DNA from: ECT2AJA-044 sp965262845 | GTDB lineage: Bacteria > Bacteroidota > Bacteroidia > Flavobacteriales > ECT2AJA-044 | Length of the DNA: 64,000 nucleotides | Direction of reading: 5' to 3' | Assembly (NCBI GenBank): GCA_965262845.1 | Contig: CBDHFX010000002.1 | Span: forward strand, 682,001 to 746,000 | Part shown: one piece after another, positions 7,684 to 16,752 of the stretch | Layout of the letters: each line of letters begins with the position of its first letter | Position numbering within the stretch: the first letter of the stretch is position 1 | Notes under the pieces: generated by a model | Told to the model about the DNA's origin: nothing | The model's input: the letters and a program-made list of their open reading frames with translations, nothing else | The model's database searches: none | Program-made: the position numbers and the translations under genes

Positions 7684-9074
7684 GCGAGCGACAAGACATA
7701 GAATGGAAACAAAGTTGGCATGACGACTACCTGAAATGGATTTGTGGCTTTGCAAATGCTCAAGGTGGGACCATCTACATTGGTAAAGATGACCATGGGA
7801 ATGTGGTCCATTTGCCTAATTATCAGAGACTCCTGGAAGACATCCCAAATAAAATCCGCAATTCAATGGGGATTATTTGCGATGTGAATTTGCAGGATGA
7901 GGCTGGCGATAAGTTTATTGTGATTCAAGTTCATCCATATTCCGTTCCTGTTTCCTTGAGGGGGCGGTATTACTACCGTTCCGGCAGTACCAGGTTGGAG
8001 CTGACAGGAGTCGAACTCAATGAGTTTTTACTCAAGAAGGCAGGCAAAACATGGGATGATGTCGTTGATGATCGAGTGTCAGTGAACGATATTGACCTTG
8101 GTAGTTTAGAGCAGTTCATCCAAGATGGATTGAAATATGGTCGCATGCCTGATGTTCAAGGCCTGACTACATTTCAAATCCTTGAAGAGCTCAACCTGGT
8201 TGAGAACGACAAGCTAAAACGCGCTGCGGTGATCTTGTTTGCCAAAGACCCGAACAAGTTCTACCCAAGCATTCAAGTGCGCATTGGTCGCTTTGTCAAG
8301 AGCTCTACTGATCTACGCTTTCATGAAATTCTTGAAGGGAACCTCGTTTTTCTACTAAAGGAGGTTCAGGCTCAACTCAACTACAAATTCCTGACCAAGC
8401 GTATCGAGTTTGAAAGGATGAGAAGATTGGAAAAGGATGAATACCCAACGATTGCTCTTCGTGAGATGTTGCTTAACGCCCTGGTACACCGAAATTATAT
8501 GGGCGCGCATACCCAAATGCATGTGTACGATGATCGAATTGAGCTGTGGAACGATGGCAAACTGCCGAATGAGCTTTCAGAAGCTGATCTGTTAAAGCCA
8601 CACACGTCAAAGCCCAGAAACCCGATTATTGCTCATGCTTGTTTCTTGGCTGGGTACATCGACACTTGGGGAAGTGGGACCCTGAAAATTATTGATGAGT
8701 GTAGGAAGGAGGGGTTACCCGAGCCTATAATTAAGGAGATGCAGGGCGGGATACAGGTGAGTATTTTTAAAATGGTGGATAAACAAAAATCGAATGATGA
8801 ACCAAAGACGGCAGATAGGTTGGCAGATAGGTTGGTAGATGGGTTGGTAGATGGGTTGGTAGATGGGTTGGTAGATGGGTTGGTAGAAAGCCAACGAGAA
8901 ATGGTAAAATTGATTCACCAAAAACCGCACATTTCAAAAAGAGAAATGGCTGAATGTCTTGATATTAGTGCTACAGCCATAGATAAAAACATTAAATCCT
9001 TAAAAGATAAAAACATTATTAGAAGGGTTGGTAATAATAAGACTGGAAGTTGGCAGATAATACTCAAAGATTAA
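7680..9074 (+). CDS. ATP-binding protein with Schlafen AlbA_2 domain and winged helix
   Basis: A 464-residue protein. Residues about 1–120 form an AlbA_2 (Schlafen-type) domain: DIEWKQSWHDDYLKWICGFANAQ, GGTIYIGKDD, YYYRSGSTRLEL. Residues about 250–360 form a GHKL-type ATP-binding region (ALREMLLNALVHRNY, GSGTLKIIDECRKEGLPEP). The last ~65 residues are a winged helix (ISKREMAECLDISATAIDKN). Between them lies a DGLV tandem repeat. The start is GTG in a GTGA overlap with the XRE stump. Such proteins are common in defence and mobile regions and are proposed transcriptional regulators or nucleic-acid effectors; the target is unknown. Confidence 0.85.
   Translation: MSERQDIEWKQSWHDDYLKWICGFANAQGGTIYIGKDDHGNVVHLPNYQRLLEDIPNKIRNSMGIICDVNLQDEAGDKFIVIQVHPYSVPVSLRGRYYYRSGSTRLELTGVELNEFLLKKAGKTWDDVVDDRVSVNDIDLGSLEQFIQDGLKYGRMPDVQGLTTFQILEELNLVENDKLKRAAVILFAKDPNKFYPSIQVRIGRFVKSSTDLRFHEILEGNLVFLLKEVQAQLNYKFLTKRIEFERMRRLEKDEYPTIALREMLLNALVHRNYMGAHTQMHVYDDRIELWNDGKLPNELSEADLLKPHTSKPRNPIIAHACFLAGYIDTWGSGTLKIIDECRKEGLPEPIIKEMQGGIQVSIFKMVDKQKSNDEPKTADRLADRLVDGLVDGLVDGLVDGLVESQREMVKLIHQKPHISKREMAECLDISATAIDKNIKSLKDKNIIRRVGNNKTGSWQIILKD
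8811..8886 (+). repeat. 12-base tandem repeat in the AlbA_2 ATPase gene
   Basis: About six tandem units of a 12-base sequence, the last four being GGTAGATGGGTT, encode (A/V)D(R/G)L repeats (RLADRLVDGLVDGLVDG…). They lie in the linker between the ATPase and winged-helix domains. Unit gain or loss keeps the reading frame and only changes linker length. Confidence 0.85.
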
Positions 9075-9111
9075 GAGAACCCTTCAAGGGTACAAAATTA
9101 TAGCCCCATAA

Positions 9112-9366
9112 GTAAAAACGTTTCAATTGGTTTGGTACTTACAACATTTTAAAATGATTGCAGAACTTAGAGGGCATATCACTCAAGATCATTTGGAACA
9201 AAGTAGAATCATCATTCCAGAGATGGGTTTAGTCCAATCACTTGATAAATTATTAAGCCCTATCCAAAGGAAGCAGGTCCTTATAAAGCAAGAAAACCAC
9301 AAGTTGTCAGAAGTACGTGGCTGGCTTTTGCCTATGTTAATGAATGGCCAGGTAAAGGTTTCTTGA
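9112..9366 (+). pseudogene. Type I restriction specificity subunit HsdS, C-terminal remnant
   Basis: The frame opens after a stop at 9109–9111. It reads the end of an HsdS second target-recognition domain (LRGHITQDHLEQSRIIIP) and the following coiled coil (QKLSE-type helix, LSEVRGWLLPMLMNGQV). The LPMLMNGQV ending is typical of Bacteroidota HsdS proteins. Complete HsdS is about 400 residues, so only ~80 remain, and no hsdM or hsdR is nearby. It is a leftover of a type I restriction locus. Confidence 0.8.
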
Positions 9367-9379
9367 AAACTAATGAGTT

Positions 9380-10630
9380 ATGACATCTAAAGAATTTAAA
9401 TCGAGAATCTCAAAGAGTAAACTTCCAAAGTGGTTTAATGAAGTCACTTTGACCATTAATTATCCGCATATTGATCTTCATCTTGATTTTGTGGGGTTGT
9501 CATCCATTCATGGTTTCTTTTCAAAGCAAGTTCAAGGATGGAGCGAGATTGCCTCTCCATCAAATGAACTGCGGGAAAGTAAGGAATTCTTCACAGAATC
9601 ATTAAATCAGATTGAGCAATTTCTGGTAGACAATGAGGAAATTGAAATTGAGCAAAAATTAGTCAATCGATGGAGAAACGTAACCTCTCATTTTTCTCAG
9701 AATGATCCATTCTTCACCTTTGATTCTCCAAAAACAACATTTCTTTTGTCTGTACACGAGAAGGATGACCGTTTATTTCAAGGGGCATATTCGTACATCA
9801 TTGGCCAATATCAGTCCAATAGCCGACATGATTTTCTAGGAACTATGCTCGCCTATGAGTTTGAAAGTAAAGGTGAAATAGAATTAACCAAGCGGGTCGC
9901 AGCTGAAAGAAAGCAGATGAAGCAGTTGCGAACAGATTTTCAAAATAAATTAAATCAGTTGGAAACTCAGTTGGTTGACCATTTGACCGATAGCAATGAA
10001 AAAATTGGAGAATACGCCGGCAAGATTGATCAATTACAGGAGAACAAGAAGTCGATATTTAATGAGTGGTTCCAATCTTTACAAGAGAACTTTAACACCT
10101 TTGATACTGATGCTAAGGCAAAAATATCCGATTTAAAGAAGACATACGAGGAGCATCTTCGATTGAGGAAACCTGCAGAATATTGGGATATTAGGGCACA
10201 GGTACTTAAGAAAGAAGGTTGGAAGATGGTTATATGGCTGGTGGGGTTAATACTCTTTGCTTGTGCTTCCTTGTACGCGCTTTTGTGGCTAACGCCAGAA
10301 GGAATGCTGTTAAGTTTTATTTCAGGTGATGCTCAAGCCATTAAATGGTCAATTGTATATGTTACATTCATTTCATTTCTTGCCTTTGGAATTAGAGCAT
10401 TATACAAAGTAATCTTCAGTTCATTCCATCTCGCTCGAGACGCTGAGGAACGTAAGCAGTTGGTGTATGTGTATTTAGCTCTTAGGAACGATAGTGCTGT
10501 GGATGATAAGGATAGAAATTTGATCCTACAATCCCTGTTTAGTCGTGCTGAAACTGGTTTACTCAAAGAAGAGTCTGGACCAACAATGCCTAATGAAACG
10601 GCAGGAAAGATATTTGGTATGAGAAATTGA
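9380..10630 (+). CDS. Coiled-coil membrane protein, DUF6161-like
   Basis: A 416-residue protein. Residues 1–160 are a globular region. About 170–262 is a charged coiled coil (KQMKQLRTDFQNKLNQLETQ). Two membrane helices follow at about 282–304 and 324–346. The conserved C-terminal tail contains SSFHLARDAEERKQLVYVYL and FSRAETGLLKEESGP. The tail matches my memory of DUF6161, a family of unknown function; this needs a profile search. The next gene starts four bases after the stop, so the pair is an operon. Codon use is A/T-rich compared with the flanking vps10 gene, which fits recent acquisition. Confidence 0.72.
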   Translation: MTSKEFKSRISKSKLPKWFNEVTLTINYPHIDLHLDFVGLSSIHGFFSKQVQGWSEIASPSNELRESKEFFTESLNQIEQFLVDNEEIEIEQKLVNRWRNVTSHFSQNDPFFTFDSPKTTFLLSVHEKDDRLFQGAYSYIIGQYQSNSRHDFLGTMLAYEFESKGEIELTKRVAAERKQMKQLRTDFQNKLNQLETQLVDHLTDSNEKIGEYAGKIDQLQENKKSIFNEWFQSLQENFNTFDTDAKAKISDLKKTYEEHLRLRKPAEYWDIRAQVLKKEGWKMVIWLVGLILFACASLYALLWLTPEGMLLSFISGDAQAIKWSIVYVTFISFLAFGIRALYKVIFSSFHLARDAEERKQLVYVYLALRNDSAVDDKDRNLILQSLFSRAETGLLKEESGPTMPNETAGKIFGMRN

Positions 10631-10634
10631 TTTC

Positions 10635-11336
10635 ATGAAAAAGTTATTAGAGGATATAAATTTCATGAAGGACGTAATGATCTCTGTTGCGACAGATGAT
10701 GGTATGCGAATTCAGGAAATAAATGAAAAATATAAAGGTGTTTTCGTTAGATCGAAGTCAGAGCTAAAAAGACTAGGTATTGATAATCCTAATACATATT
10801 CCGATCTATGGGAGTGGTATGGCAAGTGGAGTTCAGGGGAAATGCCACGTTATATAGATCGTAGAACCTACATAATTAAATTGTTTAAACCAATTATTGA
10901 GCAAATTGAAAATTATGATTCAAACGATGAACTCGAAGTTGAACTGACTGGTTGGGATAGAATCGAACGAACAGTTGAAGAAATTCGCATTAGAATTATT
11001 GAGGCACAACATGAAGAACAATTTCAAGCTATTGGTGTGCTTTGTCGGGATGTAATTATATCACTTGCGCAAGAGGTGTATGATGTTGATAGACATCCTT
11101 CAGAGGACGATACAATTCCGTCATCAACAGACTCCAATAGAATGCTTGCTGCTTACATATTTTCAGAAATGCCTGGATCACAAAATGAGGCACTGAGAAA
11201 ATATGCAAAGGCAACAAACACTCTTGCAAATGAACTTACGCATAAAAGAAGTGCGACTATGCAATACGCAAAAATATGCAGTTCTGCTACAATTAGCCTT
11301 ATTAACTTATTTCGGATTCTTGAAGTAGAAAATTAG
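10635..11336 (+). CDS. Hypothetical protein, possible HEPN-like C-terminal helical domain
   Basis: A 233-residue soluble, mostly helical protein. The C-terminal ~100 residues (IGVLCRDVIISLAQEVYD, then KATNTLANELTHKRSATMQY and a last hydrophobic helix TISLINLFRILE) resemble a conserved tail of uncharacterised proteins near restriction and defence loci. The …LTHKRSAT… motif is reminiscent of HEPN-like bundles, but the canonical R-x4–6-H is not clear. It sits four bases after the DUF6161-like gene and probably works with it. No function is assigned. Confidence 0.6.
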   Translation: MKKLLEDINFMKDVMISVATDDGMRIQEINEKYKGVFVRSKSELKRLGIDNPNTYSDLWEWYGKWSSGEMPRYIDRRTYIIKLFKPIIEQIENYDSNDELEVELTGWDRIERTVEEIRIRIIEAQHEEQFQAIGVLCRDVIISLAQEVYDVDRHPSEDDTIPSSTDSNRMLAAYIFSEMPGSQNEALRKYAKATNTLANELTHKRSATMQYAKICSSATISLINLFRILEVEN

Positions 11337-11385
11337 AATGAGTGGATGTATTTGACATCCAATTAAATTACCGGACTCGCTCTAC

Positions 11386-11462
11386 TGTCTTGTCCTGAAA
11401 TAGGTTTACACCAAAGCCCTCCATTATGAGTAAAAAAAGTAAAGTTATTTCAGGACAAGACA
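11386..11462. mobile_element. Internally deleted insertion-sequence remnant
   Basis: A perfect 17-base inverted repeat (TGTCTTGTCCTGAAATA at 11386–11402, its complement at 11446–11462) flanks only 43 bases. These contain an ATG that starts MSKKSKV, like the start of an IS orfA. This looks like an IS element that has lost nearly everything between its ends. The end resembles the 138 bp repeats at 41406 and 43008. It lies exactly at the right edge of the foreign segment; the duplicated host DNA resumes at 11466. Confidence 0.65.
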
Positions 11463-11465
11463 CCT

Positions 11466-12043
11466 CTTTCCGGAAAGGCGGACCACTGCAATGGCTCCCA
11501 TTCCGGGTGGGGAGGAGAGGGCAACGATAGGATCAAGGGGTTCCAAACCAGGCTTCGGAGCTATTTTATTTCACCCATGCAAATGTAACCTACTCCCTTA
11601 TTTTTGGACCCGATATTGTTTGACCGCAGAAATGATCTGCATAAATTCCATAAACTTGTGGCTCTGAAGATCCTGCACATGAAAAGAATACTTGTTGTAC
11701 TTTCCGTTTTTTTGGTTTTTCCTACAACCGCACAGGATAATGATTACTGGCTGAAAACCCGTGACCTGAACACATTCAGGTTTCGAAGCCTTGGGCCTGC
11801 GCTGACTTCAGGACGCGTTGCGGACTTTGCCGTGAACCCAGATAACCGGGCCGAATATTACGTGGCCGTAGCTTCGGGAGGGGTTTGGAAAACCACGAAT
11901 GCCGGAACGACCTATGAACCGATCTTTGATAGTTATGGCTCCTACTCCATCGGTTGCATCACAATGGATCCGAACAATTCCAATGTGATCTGGGTGGGTA
12001 CCGGCGAAAACAATAACCAGCGATCAGTGGCTTACGGAGATGG
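11466..12043. repeat. Right copy of duplicated mnmE–vps10 junction
   Basis: Matches 6828–7405. It includes a copy of the first ~80 bases of mnmE (11466–11546, coding strand minus, no longer connected to a gene), the divergent promoter region and the first 122 codons of the full vps10-like gene. A second matching block is 12984–13171. Confidence 0.93.
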
Positions 12044-14927
12044 AGTCTACCTAAGCAGGGATGGTGGAAAGTCCTTTAAAAACATGGGATTGAAAGAGTC
12101 GGAACATATCGGTATGATCGCCGTAGATCCGCAAAACAGCAATATTGTATATGTAGCTGCCTATGGTCCCCTTTGGAGCGCCGGAGGAGATCGTGGTGTA
12201 TATAAGACCATGGACGGAGGGCTAACCTGGAAAAAGGTGTTGGAAGTTTCCGAGCATACCGGATTTAATGAAGTACATCTTGATCCACGTAACCCGAATG
12301 TGATCTACGCCACTGCACACCAACGCCGTCGTCACGTATGGACCTATGTTTCGGGCGGACCCGAATCGGCGATCTATAGATCCGAGGACGGTGGAAAAAA
12401 CTGGCGCAAATTAAGATCCGGACTCCCTTCCGGAGATGTGGGGCGTATCGGTATGGCCGTGAGTCCGGCAGATCCGGATGTGCTTTACGCCATTATTGAA
12501 GCTGCCTTCAATACTGGCGGATTCTTCCGTTCTGAAGACCGGGGAGAGAGCTGGAGCAAAACGAACGACCTGAGCACGAGCGGAAACTACTATCAGGAAC
12601 TCGTTCCACATCCGACCGACGTACATACGGTGTTCGTTATGGATACCTACGGGTATGTGACGCGGGACGGTGGAAAAAACTTTGGGCGTACCGGAGAACG
12701 CAACAAACACGTGGACAACCACTGCCTTTGGATTGATCCGACCAATGACGATTACATGCTCGCCGGTTGCGACGGTGGTGTGTATGAAACCTTTGACGGG
12801 GCTAAAACCTGGAAGTTTCACCCGAATTTACCCGTTACCCAGTTCTACAAAGTAAGTCTGGACCGGGCCAAACCATTTTATAACATATATGGTGGAACAC
12901 AGGACAACTTCAGTATGGGCGGCCCTTCCCAAACCATTGACAATGTGGGGATCCCGAACGAAAAATGGTTCCTGACCAAGGGGGGAGATGGGTTCGAAAC
13001 ACAGGTGGACCCGACTGATCCGAACATCATTTACGTGCAAAGCCAGTATGGATACCTGGTTCGCTACGATCGTCGCTCCGGGGAACGGGTAGATATCAAA
13101 CCCATGCCGAAACCGGGAGAAGATGCCCTGGTGTATAACTGGGACGCGCCACTGATCATCAGTCCACACCATCATACCCGTTTGTATTTCGGAGCAAACA
13201 GGTTATATAAGAGTAATGACCGCGGACATACCTGGGAGGCCATCAGCGGAGACCTGACCAAGGGGATTGACCGGAATGCCCTGCCGGTCATGGGCCGTGT
13301 TTGGAGCGTGGATGCGGTGATGAAAAATAAGAGCACCAGTATCTACGGGGCACTGGTGGCCTTACACGAAAGTCCCTTGAAGGCAGGCCTGATATACGCC
13401 GGATCAGATGATGGATTGATCCATGTGACGAACAATGATGGAAAAAATTGGAAAACGTACGACGAATTCCCGGGAATTGCAGACCGGACCTACGTGAACT
13501 ATCTGCTGGCGTCACAGCACGATACGAATACTGTATATGCGGTTTTTAACAACCACAGGAACGGTGACTTTAAACCATACATCCTGAAATCAACCAATGC
13601 CGGTTCGGATTGGACTTCCATCAGTTCGAACTTGCCCAAGCGCGGATCAGTCTATTCCATTGCTGAAGATCACGTAGATCCCGATCTTCTGTTTTGCGGA
13701 ACGGAATTCGGGGTCTTTATTACCCTCAACGGAGGAAAAAACTGGGTACAGATGAAGGCTGGTTTACCGACCATCGCCATCCGCGATATGGAGATCCAGC
13801 CAGAGCATAACGATTTGGTTCTGGCCAGTTTTGGTCGCGGATTCTACGTGCTTGATGATTATAGTCCACTCCGCAAAATAAGCAAAGAACTCATGGAGGA
13901 TCAGGCATACATATTCGACATCCCCGATGCTTTAATGTATCGCGAAGCCTCCCCTAACATTTACGGAAAAAACGGATTTAAGGGTGGGACCTACTGGACA
14001 GCTGATAACCCGCCATTTGGAGCAAGCATTACCTACTACCTAAAAGACAGCCTATCCACCCGTAAGGGTGCACGAAAAAAGGAGGAGGCCCGGTTGGCAA
14101 AAGATGGAGCAGACACCCCCTACCCCAGCTATGAAGCGTTGAGAGCGGAGGACAGGGAAGAAGGACCATACCTTTTCTTTGACATTACAGATGAGGGAGG
14201 TACCTTGGTCCGTCGCATAAAAGCCGGGGCTCACAGAGGGATCCATCGTATTTCGTGGGATTTTACATATATGTCGCTGGATCCGGTTGACAATGAAATG
14301 GGGAATCCCTTCTATGAGGCCGATGGAAGTTATGTGGCCGTTCCCGGAACCTATTATGTCAGCATGAATCTGGTAGATACGAACGGGGTTCAAACCTTGG
14401 TGCAGCCAAAGGCGTTTAGCTGCGTTCCATTGGAAAATGTGAGCTTGCCTGCAGAGGATCAGGCAGCCCTTCTGGCTTTTTATGATGAACTGCGCAATAT
14501 GGGCCGGGTCGTTTACGGCGCGCGCCATGCGCGTGAGGAACTGGCAGACCAGTGGGCTCAGGTTCGGGGAATGATGCAGCAATCGAAAGCCTTTACGACC
14601 GAAAATACCCGGCGGATGAATGACCTCATGGAACGTTTATACCAACTGAAGGTGGATCTGGATGGAGATGCAACATTGAGTAGCCGCGAATTCGCCACTC
14701 CCCCCGGAATTTCGGATCGGCTCAGGACAACCGCCTACTACTCCTGGAGGGTTCGATCCGAGCCTACCCGGCAACAGACAGACAACGTGAAGTATATCCG
14801 TGAAGCTATGGGTCCGGTACTGGACGAATTACGGGCTATTGATGCGGAGCTGCAAAACATGTACAATGCGATGGGAAACGGGACTGTTCCACAAATTTCG
14901 GGTAAGATCCCATCCCTGAGCGACTGA
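11679..14927 (+). CDS. Secreted VPS10/sortilin-type BNR-repeat protein
   Basis: A 1082-residue exported protein with signal peptide MKRILVVLSVFLVFPTTAQ. It contains many BNR/Asp-box type repeats (YLSRDGGKSFKNMG, YKTMDGGLTWKKV, YRSEDGGKNWRKL, FITLNGGKNWVQM), each a strand–turn of a beta-propeller as in sortilin-like and exo-glycosidase families. A helical C-terminal domain follows from about residue 930. Bacteroidota often annotate such proteins as glycosyl hydrolases, without proof of activity. The ATG at 11679 is chosen for the signal peptide; the frame opens earlier. No C-terminal sorting domain is seen, so it may stay periplasmic. Confidence 0.88.
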   Translation: MKRILVVLSVFLVFPTTAQDNDYWLKTRDLNTFRFRSLGPALTSGRVADFAVNPDNRAEYYVAVASGGVWKTTNAGTTYEPIFDSYGSYSIGCITMDPNNSNVIWVGTGENNNQRSVAYGDGVYLSRDGGKSFKNMGLKESEHIGMIAVDPQNSNIVYVAAYGPLWSAGGDRGVYKTMDGGLTWKKVLEVSEHTGFNEVHLDPRNPNVIYATAHQRRRHVWTYVSGGPESAIYRSEDGGKNWRKLRSGLPSGDVGRIGMAVSPADPDVLYAIIEAAFNTGGFFRSEDRGESWSKTNDLSTSGNYYQELVPHPTDVHTVFVMDTYGYVTRDGGKNFGRTGERNKHVDNHCLWIDPTNDDYMLAGCDGGVYETFDGAKTWKFHPNLPVTQFYKVSLDRAKPFYNIYGGTQDNFSMGGPSQTIDNVGIPNEKWFLTKGGDGFETQVDPTDPNIIYVQSQYGYLVRYDRRSGERVDIKPMPKPGEDALVYNWDAPLIISPHHHTRLYFGANRLYKSNDRGHTWEAISGDLTKGIDRNALPVMGRVWSVDAVMKNKSTSIYGALVALHESPLKAGLIYAGSDDGLIHVTNNDGKNWKTYDEFPGIADRTYVNYLLASQHDTNTVYAVFNNHRNGDFKPYILKSTNAGSDWTSISSNLPKRGSVYSIAEDHVDPDLLFCGTEFGVFITLNGGKNWVQMKAGLPTIAIRDMEIQPEHNDLVLASFGRGFYVLDDYSPLRKISKELMEDQAYIFDIPDALMYREASPNIYGKNGFKGGTYWTADNPPFGASITYYLKDSLSTRKGARKKEEARLAKDGADTPYPSYEALRAEDREEGPYLFFDITDEGGTLVRRIKAGAHRGIHRISWDFTYMSLDPVDNEMGNPFYEADGSYVAVPGTYYVSMNLVDTNGVQTLVQPKAFSCVPLENVSLPAEDQAALLAFYDELRNMGRVVYGARHAREELADQWAQVRGMMQQSKAFTTENTRRMNDLMERLYQLKVDLDGDATLSSREFATPPGISDRLRTTAYYSWRVRSEPTRQQTDNVKYIREAMGPVLDELRAIDAELQNMYNAMGNGTVPQISGKIPSLSD

Positions 14928-15014
14928 TCATAGATCCTGTTTTGGTGGTTGAAAGAAAGCTGTTTTTTTGCATAACGATTGCACTGAAAGCCATGGAATA
15001 GCGTTAAGGAATGA

Positions 15015-15022
15015 TACGTTTG
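15015..15022 (+). promoter_or_regulatory. Candidate -7 element of the DUF4159 gene
   Basis: TACGTTTG fits TAnnTTTG and ends four bases before the ATG at 15027, which would give a leaderless or nearly leaderless mRNA. No -33 box is evident. Confidence 0.4.
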
Positions 15023-15026
15023 CGGT

Positions 15027-15692
15027 ATGAAAACATCCTGGATCTTCCTGCTTGCTGTCTTTTGGGGTACTATGTCAGCCGATGCCCAGAGTTATCGTTT
15101 GGCAGTAGCTAAGTATCGCGGAGGGGGCGATTGGTATGCGAACCCTTCCAGTGTTTCCAATCTCATCCGATTCTGCAATGAGCATCTGGGTACGGATATC
15201 GCACCGGAGTATGACATTGTGGAAGTGGGGAGTCCCGAACTGTTTAATTATCCATTCGTGCACATGACCGGTCACGGAAACGTAGTGTTTGATGCACAGG
15301 AGGCAGAAAATTTACGCAACTATCTGATCGGAGGTGGATTCCTGCACATTGACGACAATTATGGTATGGATGCCTATATCCGGCCCGGGTTGAAAAAGGT
15401 CTTTCCCGAGCTTGAGCTGGTGGAATTGCCCTTTACGCATCCGGTGTATCATACCCGGTACGATTTTGACAACGGACTTCCAAAAGTGCATGAGCACGAC
15501 AACCTGCCTCCGCAAGGACTGGGGCTGATATACGAAGGCCGGCTCGTGTTGTTCTACTCCTACGAGAGTGATTTGGGAGATGGATGGGAAGACCCCGAAG
15601 TGCATAAGGATGATCCTGAAATTCGCAAACAAGCTCTGCGAATGGGTGCCAACCTAATTCAATTTGTGTTTTTGGGGGAACAGAAAACGTGA
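15027..15692 (+). CDS. DUF4159 domain-containing exported protein
   Basis: A 221-residue protein with a signal peptide (MKTSWIFLLAVFWGTMSADAQ). The mature part has the DUF4159 pattern: RLAVAKYRGGGDWYANPSS, PFVHMTGHGNVVF, LRNYLIGGGFLHIDDNYGMD and a late DGWEDPEVHKDD motif. The fold is thought to be a flavodoxin-like glutamine-amidotransferase relative. DUF4159 proteins often accompany MoxR/VWA operons, but none is next to it here. Function is unknown. Confidence 0.88.
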   Translation: MKTSWIFLLAVFWGTMSADAQSYRLAVAKYRGGGDWYANPSSVSNLIRFCNEHLGTDIAPEYDIVEVGSPELFNYPFVHMTGHGNVVFDAQEAENLRNYLIGGGFLHIDDNYGMDAYIRPGLKKVFPELELVELPFTHPVYHTRYDFDNGLPKVHEHDNLPPQGLGLIYEGRLVLFYSYESDLGDGWEDPEVHKDDPEIRKQALRMGANLIQFVFLGEQKT

Positions 15693-15738
15693 TATGAACC
15701 AGTGCATTTTACTCCCTTCCGTCACCAGAATATAAAAC

Positions 15739-16752
15739 CTACTGACCGTAGTTCATCGTCTTCTCAACCCGAGCCAGGCCCTCTTTGGCAGGCTGGTAGT
15801 CAACCTTCATGTTTAAGGCCCGTTCATAGTCCTGCTTTGCCCGGGCGACATCACCCAACATCTCAAAGCAGTAGGCACGACCATAATATGCCTGAAGGAA
15901 ATCATTTTTTGCATTCAGGGCATCGGTAAAATGTACAGCGCCCTGATCCCAGACTTTGAGCAGGACATTGATATACCCCATATTGTAGTGACTGTTAAAA
16001 TGCTTCGGATCTACCTGGATCGCCGAGGCATAGGCTTCAAGAGCGCGGTTCCACAGCTCCTGTTCCTGGTAGTACACTCCTAAGTTATAATACGTATTCG
16101 ACTCATTTGGACGGAGTTCCATAGCCTTTTTGTAGTAGATCACTGCCAGGGAATCCCGTTTCGCCGCATATAGAACGCCCATTTGATCGTAGGCATCAAA
16201 ATATTTGGGATCCGCATCGATCGCAGATTGGATGAAGGCAATGGCATTGGCTGTATCTCCGATTTCCTTATAAACATTCCCCTTAAGGAACAAGGCCATC
16301 GGATTTCTTCCTTCAATGAGCAGGACCTTGTTTAGCTGGTCCAGGGCAAGTTGGTGGTTTCGAACGGTAAAATACAGTTCTGCCAGTTTGAGTCGGCACG
16401 ATACATTTTGATCATTGAGCTCCACACAGCGTAACCAGCTGTCTCTTGATTTCCTCGTTTGGTTCAGCACAAAAAATACGTCGCCATAGGATTCCAGCAC
16501 GTACGTATCATTTGAGTCGAGTTGGATCGCGCGTATCGCATGTTCCTGTGCTGCCCTTAAATTGCGGGCCTTCAGCTCAAGCAGTGAACGTTTTGCAAAA
16601 GCCTGGGCATTTGTGGGGTCTTTAGCCAGTTCTGCCTGAATACTATCAATGGGGGACTGCCCTTCAACCGATACGGCTGGACTTTTCGGGCTGGAATCGC
16701 ATGATACGAGTATCCCACTGATCAAAGTAAAGCTAAGCCATTGTCTGATCAC
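15739..16752 (-). CDS. TPR-repeat lipoprotein
   Basis: A 337-residue protein with a lipoprotein signal (ISGILVSC, cysteine at about residue 18) and about seven tetratricopeptide repeats (e.g. DAYDQMGVLYAAKRDSLAVI, NTYYNLGVYYQEQELWNRAL, AYYGRAYCFEMLGDVARAK). It should sit on a membrane facing the periplasm as a protein-interaction scaffold. The start is GTG overlapping the recA stop (GTGA), so it is translated from the recA transcript. The recA–TPR link is positional only. Confidence 0.87.
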   Translation of the reverse strand: MIRQWLSFTLISGILVSCDSSPKSPAVSVEGQSPIDSIQAELAKDPTNAQAFAKRSLLELKARNLRAAQEHAIRAIQLDSNDTYVLESYGDVFFVLNQTRKSRDSWLRCVELNDQNVSCRLKLAELYFTVRNHQLALDQLNKVLLIEGRNPMALFLKGNVYKEIGDTANAIAFIQSAIDADPKYFDAYDQMGVLYAAKRDSLAVIYYKKAMELRPNESNTYYNLGVYYQEQELWNRALEAYASAIQVDPKHFNSHYNMGYINVLLKVWDQGAVHFTDALNAKNDFLQAYYGRAYCFEMLGDVARAKQDYERALNMKVDYQPAKEGLARVEKTMNYGQ

